Shown one piece after another: positions 46,746 through 61,700 of a stretch of DNA of 64,000 bases. The notes below the pieces were generated by a model. It was not told the DNA's origin. It did no database searches and was given only the letters and a program-made list of their open reading frames with translations. The stretch lies in assembly GCA_032622095.1 (NCBI GenBank), contig CP136061.1:96471345-96535344 (forward strand). Direction: 5' to 3'. How positions within the stretch are numbered: position 1 is the stretch's first letter; each line of letters starts with the position of its first letter. The DNA is from Siphonodentalium dalli. Lineage: Eukaryota > Mollusca > Scaphopoda > Gadilida > Siphonodentaliidae. The position numbers and the translations under genes are program-made.

Positions 46746-49700
46746 TGCAAATATATATATATCCTACAGCCACACTGATGCAAATATATATATCCTACAG
46801 CCACACTGATGCAAATATATATATATCCTACAGCAACACTGATGCAAATATATATATCCTACAGCCACACTGATGCAAATATATATATCCTACAGCAACA
46901 CTGATGCAAATATATATATAGATCCTACAGCCACACTGATGCAAATATATATATATCCTACAGCAACACTGATGCAAATATATATATCCTACAGCCACAC
47001 TGATGCAAATATATATATCCTACAGCCACACTGATGCAAATATATATATCCTACAGCAACACTGATGCAAATATATATATATATCCTACAGCCACACTGA
47101 TGCAAATATATATATATCCTACAGCAACACTGATGCAAATATATATATCCTACAGCCACACTGATGCAAATATATATATATCCTACAGCCACACTGATGC
47201 AAATATATATATCCTACAGCCACACTGATGCAAATATATATATATATCCTACAGCCACACTGATGCAAATATATATATATCCTACAGCAACACTGATGCA
47301 AATATATATATCCTACAGCCACACTGATGCAAATATATATATATCCTACAGCAACACTGATGCAAATATATATATCCTACAGCCACACTGATGCAAATAT
47401 ATATATATCCTACAGCCACACTGATACAAATATATATATATCCTACAGCCACACTGATGCAAATATATATATATCCTACAGCAACACTGATGCAAATATA
47501 TATATCCTACAGCCACACTGATGCAAATATATATATCCTACAGCCACACTGATGCAAATATATATATCCTACAGCCACACTGATGCAAATATATATATAT
47601 ATCCTACAGCCACACTGATGCAAATATATATATATCCTACAGCAACACTGATGCAAATATATATATCCTACAGCCACACTGATGCAAATATATATATATC
47701 CTACAGCCACACTGATGCAAATATATATATCCTACAGCCACACTGATGCAAATATATATATATATCCTACAGCCACACTGACGCAAATATATATATATCC
47801 TACAGCCACACTGATGCAAATATATATATCCTACAGCCATACTGATGCAAATATATATATATCCTACAGCCACACTGACGCAAATATATATATCCTACAG
47901 CCACCCTGATGCAAATATATATATCCTACAGCCACACTGACGCAAATATATATATATCCTACAGCCACACTGATGCAAATATATATATCCTACAGCCACA
48001 CTGATGCAAATATATATATATCCTACAGCCACACTGATGCAAATATATATATCCTACAGCCACACTGATGCAAATATATATATATATCCTACAGCCACAC
48101 TGACGCAAATATATATATATCCTACAGCCACACTGATGCGAATATATATATCCTACAGCCACACTGATGCAAATATATATATCCTACAGCCACACTGATG
48201 CAAATATATATATATATCCTACAGCCACACTGATGCAAATATATATATCCTACAGCCACACTGATGCAAATATATATATCCTACAGCAACACTGATGCAA
48301 ATATATATATATATCCTACAGCCACACTGATGCAAATATATATATCCTACAGCCACACTGATGCAAATATATATATATCCTACAGCCACACTGATGCAAA
48401 TATATATATATATCCTACAGCCACACTGATGCAAATATATATATATATCCTACAGCCACACTGATGCAAATATATATATCCTACAGCAACACTGATGCAA
48501 ATATATATATATATCCTACAGCCACACTGATGCAAATATATATATCCTACAGCCACACTGATGCAAATATATATATATCCTACAGCCACACTGATGCAAA
48601 TATATATATATATCCTACAGCCACACTGATGCAAATATATATATCCTACAGCCACACTGATGCAAATATATATATCCTACAGCCACACTGATGCAAATAT
48701 ATATATCCTACAGCCACACTGATGCAAATATATATATCCTACAGCAACACTGATGCAAATATATATATATATCCTACAGCCACACTGATGCAAATATATA
48801 TATATCCTACAGCCACACTGATGCAAATATATATATATCCTACAGCCACACTGATGCAAATATATATATATCCTACAGCCACCCTGATGCAAATATATAT
48901 ATCCTACAGCCACACTGATGCAAATATATATATCCTACAGCAACACTGATGCAAATATATATATATCCTACAGCCACACTGATGCAAATATATATATCCT
49001 ACAGCCACACTGATGCAAATATATATATCCTACAGCAACACTGATGCAAATATATATATATATATCCTACAGCCACACTGATGCAAATATATATATATCC
49101 TACAGCCACACTGATGCAAATATATATATATCCTACAGCCACACTGATGCAAATATATATATCCTACAGCCATACTGATGCAAATATATATATATATCCT
49201 ACAGCCACACTGATGCAAATATATATATATCCTACAGCCACACTGATGCAAATATATATATATCCTACAGCCACACTGACGCAAATATATATATATCCTA
49301 CAGCCACACTGATGCAAATATATATATATCCTACAGCCATACTGATGCAAATATATATATATCCTACAGCCACACTGATGCAAATATATATATCCTACAG
49401 CCACACTGATGCAAATATATATATATCCTACAGCCACCCTGATGCAAATATATATATCCTACAGCCACACTGATGCAAATATATATATATCATACAGCCA
49501 CCCTGACGCAAATATATATATATCCTACAGCCACACTGATGCAAATATATATATATCCTACAGCCACACTGATGCAAATATATATATATCCTACAGCCAC
49601 CCTGATGCAAATATATATATATCCTACAGCCACCCTGATGCAAATATATATATATCCTACAGCCACACTGATGCAAATATATATATCCTACAGCCACACT

Positions 49701-52700
49701 GATGCAAATATATATATATCCTACAGCCACACTGACGCAAATATATATATATCCTACAGCCACACTGACGCAAATATATATATATCCTACAGCCACACTG
49801 ATGCAAATATATATATCCTACAGCCACACTGACGCAAATATATATATCCTACAGCCACACTGATGCAAATATATATATATCCTACAGCCACACTGACGCA
49901 AATATATATATATCCTACAGCCACACTGACGCAAATATATATATATCCTACAGCCACACTGACGCAAATATATATATATCCTACAGCCACACTGACGCAA
50001 ATATATATATATCCTACAGCCACCCTGATGCAAATATATATATATCCTACAGCCACCCTGATGCAAATATATATATATCCTACAGCCACACTGATGCAAA
50101 TATATATATCCTACAGCCACACTGATGCAAATATATATATATCCTACAGCCACACTGACGCAAATATATATATATCCTACAGCCACACTGACGCAAATAT
50201 ATATATATCCTACAGCCACACTGATGCAAATATATATATCCTACAGCCACACTGACGCAAATATATATATCCTACAGCCACACTGATGCAAATATATATA
50301 TATCCTACAGCCACACTGACGCAAATATATATATATCCTACAGCCACACTGATGCAAATATATATATATCCTACAGCCACACTGACGCAAATATATATAT
50401 ATCCTACAGCCACACTGACGCAAATATATATATATCCTACAGCCACCCTGATGCAAATATATATATATCCTACAGCCACACTGATGCAAATATATATATC
50501 CTACAGCCACACTGATGCAAATATATATATATCCTACAGCCACACTGACGCAAATATATATATATCCTACAGCCACACTGACGCAAATATATATATATCC
50601 TACAGCCACACTGATGCAAATATATATATCCTACAGCCACACTGACGCAAATATATATATCCTACAGCCACACTGATACAAATATATATATATCCTACAG
50701 CCACCCTGATGCAAATATATATATATCCTACAGCCACACTGATGCAAATATATATATCCTACAGCCACACTGATGCAAATATATATATATCATACAGCCA
50801 CACTGATGCAAATATATATATCCTACAGCCACACTGACGCAAATATATATATCCTACAGCCACACTGATACAAATATATATATATCCTACAGCCACCCTG
50901 ATGCAAATATATATATATCCTACAGCCACACTGATGCAAATATATATATCCTACAGCCACACTGATGCAAATATATATATCCTACAGCCACACTGACGCA
51001 AATATATATATCCTACAGCCACACTGATACAAATATATATATATCCTACAGCCACCCTGATGCAAATATATATATATCCTACAGCCACACTGATGCAAAT
51101 ATATATATCCTACAGCCACACTGATGCAAATATATATATATCCTACAGCCACCCTGATGCAAATATATATATATCCTACAGCCACCCTGATGCAAATATA
51201 TATATCCTACAGCCACACTGATGCAAATATATATATCCTACAGCCACACTGATGCAAATATATATATATCCTACAGCCACCCTGATGCAAATATATATAT
51301 ATATCCTACAGCCACCCTGATGCAAATATATATATATCCTACAGCCACACTGATGCAAATATATATATATATCCTACAGCCACACTGATGCAAATATATA
51401 TATATCCTACAGCCACACTGATGCAAATATATATATATATCCTACAGCCACACTGATGCAAATATATATATATCCTACAGCCACACTGATGCAAATATAT
51501 ATATATCCTACAGCCACCCTGATGCAAATATATATATATCCTACAGCAACACTGATGCAAATATATATATCCTACAGCCACACTGATGAAAATATATATA
51601 TATCCTACAGCCACACTGATGCAAATATATATATCCTACAGCCACACTGATGAAAATATATATATATCCTACAGCCACACTGATGCAAATATATATATAT
51701 CCTACAGCAACACTGATGCAAATATATATATATCCTACAGCCACACTGATGCAAATATATATATCCTACAGCCACACTGATGCAAATATATATATATCCT
51801 ACAGCCACACTGATGCAAATATATATATCCTACAGCCACACTGATGCAAATATATATATATCCTACAGCCACACTGACGCAAATATATATATCCTACAGC
51901 CACACTGATACAAATATATATATATCCTACAGCCACACTGATGCAAATATATATATCCTACAGCCACACTGACGCAAATATATATATCCTACAGCCACAC
52001 TGACGCAAATATATATATATCCTACAGCCACACTGACGCAAATATATATATATCCTACAGCCACCCTGATGCAAATATATATATATCCTACAGCCACACT
52101 GATGCAAATATATATATCCTACAGCCACACTGATGCAAATATATATATATCCTACAGCCACACTGATGCAAATATATATATCCTACAGCCACACTGATGC
52201 AAATATATATATATCCTACAGCCACACTGACGCAAATATATATATCCTACAGCCACACTGATACAAATATATATATATCCTACAGCCACACTGATGCAAA
52301 TATATATATCCTACAGCCACACTGACGCAAATATATATATCCTACAGCCACACTGACGCAAATATATATATATCCTACAGCCACACTGACGCAAATATAT
52401 ATATCCTACAGCCACACTGACGCAAATATATATATCCTACAGCCACACTGACGCAAATATATATATATCCTACAGCCACACTGATACAAATATATATATA
52501 TCCTACAGCCACCCTGATGCAAATATATATATATCCTACAGCCACACTGATACAAATATATATATATCCTACAGCCACACTGATGCAAATATATATATAT
52601 CCTACAGCCACCCTGATGCAAATATATATATATCCTACAGCCACCCTGATGCAAATATATATATATCCTACAGCCACCCTGATGCAAATATATATATATA

Positions 52701-55700
52701 TCCTACAGCCACACTGATGCAAATATATATATATCCTACAGCCACACTGATGCAAATATATATATCCTACAGCCACACTGATGCAAATATATATATAGAT
52801 CCTACAGCCACCCTGATGCAAATATATATATAGATCCTACAGCCACACTGATGCAAATATATATATATCCTACAGCCACACTGATACAAATATATATATA
52901 TCCTACAGCCACACTGATGCAAATATATATATATCCTACAGCCACCCTGATGCAAATATATATATCCTACAGCCACACTGATGCAAATATATATATATCC
53001 TACAGCCACACTGATGCAAATATATATATATCCTACAGCCACCCTGATGCAAATATATATATATCCTACAGCCACACTGATACAAATATATATATATCCT
53101 ACAGCAACACTGATGCAAATATATATATCCTACAGCCACACTGATGCAAATATATATATCCTACAGCCACACTGATGCAAATATATATATCCTACAGCCA
53201 CACTGATGCAAATATATATATCCTACAGCAACACTGATGCAAATATATATATATCCTACAGCCACACTGATACAAATATATATATATCCTACAGCAACAC
53301 TGATGCAAATATATATATCCTACAGCCACACTGATGCAAATATATATATCCTACAGCCACACTGATGCAAATATATATATATCCTACAGCCACACTGATA
53401 CAAATATATATATATCCTACAGCAACACTGATGCAAATATATATATCCTACAGCCACACTGATGCAAATATATATATCCTACAGCCACACTGACGCAAAT
53501 ATATATATATCCTACAGCAACACTGATACAAATATATATATCCTACAGCCACACTGACGCAAATATATATATATCCTACAGCCACACTGATACAAATATA
53601 TATATCCTACAGCCACACTGACGCAAATATATATATATCCTACAGCCACACTGATGCAAATATATATATCCTACAGCCACACTGACGCAAATATATATAT
53701 ATCCTACAGCCACCCTGATGCAAATATATATATATCCTACAGCCACACTGACGCAAATATATATATATCCTACAGCCACACTGACGCAAATATATATATA
53801 TCCTACAGCCACACTGATACAAATATATATATATCCTACAGCCACACTGATGCAAATATATATATATCCTACAGCCACCCTGATGCAAATATATATATAT
53901 CCTACAGCCACCCTGATGCAAATATATATATCCTACAGCCACCCTGATGCAAATATATATATATCCTACAGCCACCCTGATGCAAATATATATATATCCT
54001 ACAGCCACCCTGATGCAAATATATATATATCCTACAGCCACACTGATGCAAATATATATATATCCTACAGCCACTCTGATGCAAATATATATATATCCTA
54101 CAGCCACACTGACGCAAATATATATATATCCTACAGCCACACTGATGCAAATATATATATATCCTACAGCCACACTGATGCAAATATATATACATCCTAC
54201 AGCAACACTGATGCAAATATATATATATATCCTACAGCCACACTGATGCAAATATATATATATATCCTACAGCCACACTGATGCAAATATATATATATCC
54301 TACAGCCACCCTGATGCAAATATATATATATATCCTACAGCCACACTGATGCAAATATATATATATCCTACAGCCACCCTGATGCAAATATATATACATC
54401 CTACAGCCACACTGATGCAAATATATATATATATCCTACAGCCACCCTGATGCAAATATATATATATCCTACAGCCACCCTGATGCAAATATATATATCC
54501 TACAGCCACCCTGATGCAAATATATATATATCCTACAGCCACACTGATGCAAATATATATATATCCTACAGCAACACTGATGCAAATATATATACATCCT
54601 ACAGAAACACTGATGCAAATATATATATATCCTACAGCAACACTGATGCAAATATATATATATCCTACAGCAACACTGACGCAAATATATATATATCCTA
54701 CAGCCACACTGATGCAAATATATATATATCCTACAGCAACACTGATACAAATATATATATCCTACAGCCACACTGATGCAAATATATATATATCCTACAG
54801 CCACACTGATGCAAATATATATATATCCTACAGAAACACTGATGCAAATATATATATATCCTACAGCCACACTGATGCAAATATATATATATCCTACAGC
54901 CACACTGATGCAAATATATATATCCTACAGCCACACTGATGCAAATATATATATCCTACAGCCACACTGATGCAAATATATATATATCCTACAGCCACAC
55001 TGATGCAAATATATATATATCCTACAGCCACACTGATACAAATATATATATCCTACAGCCACACTGATGCAAATATATATATATCCTACAGCCACACTGA
55101 TGCAAATATATATATCCTACAGCCACACTGATGCAAATATATATATATCCTACAGCCACACTGATGCAAATATATATATATATCCTACAGCCACCCTGAT
55201 GCAAATATATATATATCCTACAGCCACCCTGATGCAAATATATATATATCCTACAGCCACACTGATGCAAATATATATATCCTACAGCCACACTGATGCA
55301 AATATATATATCCTACAGCCACACTGATGCAAATATATATATATCCTACAGCCACACTGATGCAAATATATATATATCCTACAGCCACACTGATACAAAT
55401 ATATATATATCCTACAGCCACACTGATGCAAATATATATATATCATACAGCAACACTGATGCAAATATATATATATCCTACAGCCACACTGATGCAAATA
55501 TATATATATCCTACAGCCACACTGATGCAAATATATATATATCCTACAGCCACACTGATGCAAATATATATATCCTACAGCCACACTGATGCAAATATAT
55601 ATATATCCTACAGCCACACTGATGCAAATATATATATATCCTACAGCCACACTGATACAAATATATATATATATCCTACAGCCACCCTGATGCAAATATA

Positions 55701-57037
55701 TATACATCCTACAGCCACACTGATGCAAATATATATATATATCCTACAGCCACCCTGATGCAAATATATATATATCCTACAGCCACACTGATGCAAATAT
55801 ATATATATATCCTACAGCCACACTGATGCAAATATATATATCCTACAGCCACACTGATGCAAATATATATATCCTACAGCCACACTGATGCAAATATATA
55901 TATCCTACAGCCACACTGATGCAAATATATATATATCCTACAGCCACACTGATGCAAATATATATACATCCTACAGCCACACTGATGCAAATATATATAT
56001 ATATCCTACAGCCACCCTGATGCAAATATATATACATCCTACAGCCACACTGATGCAAATATATATATCCTACAGCCACACTGATGCAAATATATATATC
56101 CTACAGCCACACTGATGCAAATATATATATATCCTACAGCCACACTGATGCAAATATATATATCCTACAGCCACCCTGACGCAAATATATATATATCCTA
56201 CAGCCACACTGATGCAAATATATATATATCCTACAGCCACACTGATGCAAATATATATATCCAACAGCCACCCTGATGCAAATATATATATATCCAACAG
56301 CCACCCTGATGCAAATATATATATATCCTACAGCCACACTGATGCAAATATATATATATCCTACAGCCACACTGATGCAAATATATATATATCCTACAGC
56401 CACCCTGATGCAAATATATATATATCCTACAGCCACCCTGATGCAAATATATATATCCTACAGCCACACTGACGCAAATATATATATATCCTACAGCCAC
56501 ACTGATGCAAATATATATATATCCTACAGCCACACTGATGCAAATATATATATATCCTACAGCCACACTGATGCATATATATATATCCTACAGCCACACT
56601 GATGCAAATATATATATATCCTACAGCAACACTGATGCAAATATATATATATCCTACAGCAACACTGATGCAAATATATATATATCCTACAGCCACCCTG
56701 ATGCAAATATATATATCCTACAGCCACACTGATGCAAATATATATATCCTACAGCCACACTGACGCAAATATATATATATCCTACAGCCACACTGATGCA
56801 AATATATATATATCCTACAGCCACACTGATGCAAATATATATATCCTACAGCCACACTGACGCAAATATATATATATCCTACAGCCACACTGATGCAAAT
56901 ATATATATCCTACAGCCACACTGATGCAAATATATATATCCTACAGCAACACTGATGCAAATATATATATATCCTACAGCAACACTGATGCAAATATATA
57001 TATATCCTACAGCCACCCTGATGCAAATATATATATC

Positions 57038-58042
57038 CTACAGCCACACTGATGCAAATATATATATCCTACAGCCACACTGACGCAAATATATATATAT
57101 CCTACAGCCACACTGATGCAAATATATATATATCCTACAGCCACACTGATGCAAATATATATATATCCTACAGCCACACTGATGCAAATATATATATCCT
57201 ACAGCCACACTGATGCAAATATATATATATCCTACAGCCACACTGATGCAAATATATATATCCTACAGCCACACTGATGCAAATATATATATCCTACAGC
57301 CACACTGATGCAAATATATATATATCCTACAGCCACACTGATGCAAATATATATATCCTACAGCCACACTGATGCAAATATATATATCCTACAGCCACAC
57401 TGATGCAAATATATATATATCCTACAGCCACACTGATGCAAATATATATATATCCTACAGCCACACTGATGCAAATATATATATATCCTACAGCCACACT
57501 GATGCAAATATATATATCCTACAGCCACACTGATGCAAATATATATATCCTACAGCCACACTGACGCAAATATATATATATCCTACAGCCACACTGATGC
57601 AAATATATATATATCCTACAGCCACACTGATGCAAATATATATATCCTACAGCCACACTGATGCAAATATATATATCCTACAGCCACACTGATGCAAATA
57701 TATATATCCTACAGCCACACTGACGCAAATATATATATATCCTACAGCCACACTGATGCAAATATATATATATCCTACAGCCACACTGATGCAAATATAT
57801 ATATATCCTACAGCCACCCTGATGCAAATATATATATCCTACAGCCACACTGATGCAAATATATATATCCTACAGCCACACTGACGCAAATATATATATA
57901 TCCTACAGCCACACTGATGCAAATATATATATATCCTACAGCCACACTGATGCAAATATATATATATCCTACAGCCACACTGATGCAAATATATATATCC
58001 TACAGCCACACTGATGCAAATATATATATATCCTACAGCCAC
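57038..58042 (+). repeat. Duplicated multi-unit block (~801 bp offset) within the minisatellite
   Basis: The stretch 57038-57241 recurs at 57839-58042 with the same order of unit lengths and of the GACGC variant (identical antisense 67-codon frames). Confidence 0.7.
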
Positions 58043-58324
58043 ACTGATGCAAATATATATATCCTACAGCCACACTGATGCAAATATATATATATCCTAC
58101 AGCCATACTGATGCAAATATATATATATCCTACAGCCACACTGATGCAAATATATATATCCTACAGCCACACTGATGCAAATATATATATCCTACAGCCA
58201 CACTGACGCAAATATATATATATCCTACAGCCACACTGACGCAAATATATATATATCCTACAGCCACACTGATGCAAATATATATATATCCTACAGCCAC
58301 ACTGACGCAAATATATATATATCC

Positions 58325-58740
58325 TACAGCCATACTGATGCATATATATATATATCCTACAGCCACAATGATGCAAATATATATATATCCTACAGCCACA
58401 CTGATGTAAATATATATATATCCTACAGCCATACTGATGCAAATATATATATATCCTACAGCCATACTGATGCATATATATATATATCCTACAGCCACAA
58501 TGATGCAAATATATATATATCCTACAGCCACACTGATGCAAATATATATATATATCCTACAGCCACATTGATGCAAATATATATATATCCTACAGCCACA
58601 CTGATGTAAATATATATATATCCTACAGCCACATTGATGCAAATATATATATATCCTACAGCCATACTGATGCATATATATATATATCCTACAGCCACCC
58701 TGATGCAAATATATATATATCCTACAGCCACACTGATGTA
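58325..58740 (+). repeat. Variant-rich minisatellite segment
   Basis: Units with GCCATACTGATGCATATAT followed by CCACAATGATGC or GATGTAAAT are confined to this segment, with a repeat distance of about 131 bp between 58331 and 58461 and a third related unit near 58660. A private cluster of linked variants indicates recent local amplification. Confidence 0.75.
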
Positions 58741-61700
58741 AATATATATATATCCTACAGCCACACTGATGCAAATATATATATCCTACAGCAACACTGA
58801 TGCAAATATATATATATCCTACAGCCACACTGATGCAAATATATATATCCTACAGCCACACTGACGCAAATATATATATCCTACAGCCACACTGACGCAA
58901 ATATATATATATCCTACAGCCACACTGACGCAAATATATATATATCCTACAGCCACACTGATGCAAATATATATATATCCTACAGCCACACTGACGCAAA
59001 TATATATATATCCTACAGCCACCCTGATGCAAATATATATATCCTACAGCCACACTGATGCAAATATATATATATATCCTACAGCCACCCTGATGCAAAT
59101 ATATATATATCCTACAGCCACACTGATGCAAATATATATATATCCTACAGCCACACTGATGCAAATATATATATATCCTACAGCCACCCTGATGCAAATA
59201 TATATATATCCTACAGCCACACTGATGCAAATATATATATCCTACAGCCACACTGATGCAAATATATATATATCCTACAGCCACACTGATGCAAATATAT
59301 ATATCCTACAGCCACACTGATGCAAATATATATATATCCTACAGCCACACTGATGCAAATATATATATCCTACAGCCACCCTGATGCAAATATATATATA
59401 TCCTACAGCAACACTGATGCAAATATATATATATCCTACAGCCACCCTGATGCAAATATATATATATCCTACAGCCACCCTGATGCAAATATATATATAT
59501 CCTACAGCCACACTGATGCAAATATATATATCCTACAGCCACACTGATGCAAATATATATATATATCCTACAGCCACACTGATGCAAATATATATATATC
59601 CTACAGCAACACTGATGCAAATATATATATATCCTACAGCCACCCTGATGCAAATATATATATATATCCTACAGCCACACTGATGCAAATATATATATCC
59701 TACAGCCACCCTGATGCAAATATATATATATCCTACAGCCACACTGATGCAAATATATATATATCCTACAGCCACACTGATGCAAATATATATATCCTAC
59801 AGCCACACTGATGCAAATATATATATATATCCTACAGCCACACTGATGTAAATATATATATATCCTACAGCCACACTGATGTAAATATATATATATATCC
59901 TACAGCCACCCTGATGTAAATATATATATATATCCTACAGCCACACTGATGCAAATATATATATATATCCTACAGCCACACTGATGCAAATATATATATC
60001 CTACAGCCACACTGATGCAAATATATATATCCTACAGCCACCCTGATGCAAATATATATATCCTACAGCCACACTGATGTAAATATATATATCCTACAGC
60101 CACACTGACGCAAATATATATATCCTACAGCCACCCTGATGCAAATATATATATCCTACAGCCACACTGATGCAAATATATATATCCTACAGCCATACTG
60201 ATGCAAATATATATATATCCTACAGCCACACTGATGCAAATATATATATCCTACAGCCACACTGACGCAAATATATATATCCTACAGCCACACTGACACA
60301 AATATATATATCCTACAGCCACACTGATGCAAATATATATATCCTACAGCCACACTGATGTAAATATATATATATCCTACAGCCACACTGATGCAAATAT
60401 ATATATATATCCTACAGCCACACTGATGCAAATATATATATCCTACAGCCACCCTGATGCAAATATATATATCCTACAGCCACCCTGATGCAAATATATA
60501 TATATCCTACAGCCACACTGATGCAAATATATATATCCTACAGCCATACTGATGCAAATATATATATATCCTACAGCCACCCTGATGCAAATATATATAT
60601 ATCCTACAGCCACTCTGATGCAAATATATATATCCTACAGCCACACTGATGCAAATATATATATATCCTACAGCCACCCTGATGCAAATATATATATATC
60701 CTACAGCCACACTGATGCAAATATATATATATCCTACAGCCACACTGACGCAAATATATATATATCCTACAGCCACCCTGATGCAAATATATATATATCC
60801 TACAGCCACACTGATGCAAATATATATATATCCTACAGCCACACTGACGCAAATATATATATCCTACAGCCACACTGATGCAAATATATATATATCCTAC
60901 AGCCACCCTGATGCAAATATATATATATCCTACAGCCACACTGATGCAAATATATATATATCCTACAGCCACACTGACGCAAATATATATATCCTACAGC
61001 CACACTGATGCAAATATATATATATATATCCTACAGCCACACTGATGCAAATATATATATATCCTACAGCCACCCTGATGCAAATATATATATATATCCT
61101 ACAGCCACACTGATGCAAATATATATATATCCTACAGCAACACTGATACAAATATATATATATCCTACAGCCACACTGATGCAAATATATATATCCTACA
61201 GCCACACTGATGCAAATATATATATATCCTACAGCCACACTGATGCAAATATATATATATATCCTACAGCCACACTGATGCAAATATATATATATCCTAC
61301 AGCCACACTGATGCAAATATATATATATCCTACAGCCACACTGATGCATATATATATATCCTACAGCCACACTGATGCAAATATATATATCCTACAGCCA
61401 CCCTGATGCAAATATATATATATCCTACAGCCACCCTGATGCAAATATATACATCCTACAGCCACACTGATGCAAATATATATATATCCTACAGCCACAC
61501 TGATGCAAATATATATATATCCTACAGCCACACTGACGCAAATATATATATATATCCTACAGCAACACTGATGCAAATATATATATCCTACAGCAACACT
61601 GACGCAAATATATATATCCTACAGCCACACTGATGCATATATATATATATCCTACAGCCACACTGATGCAAATATATATATATCCTACAGCCACCCTGAT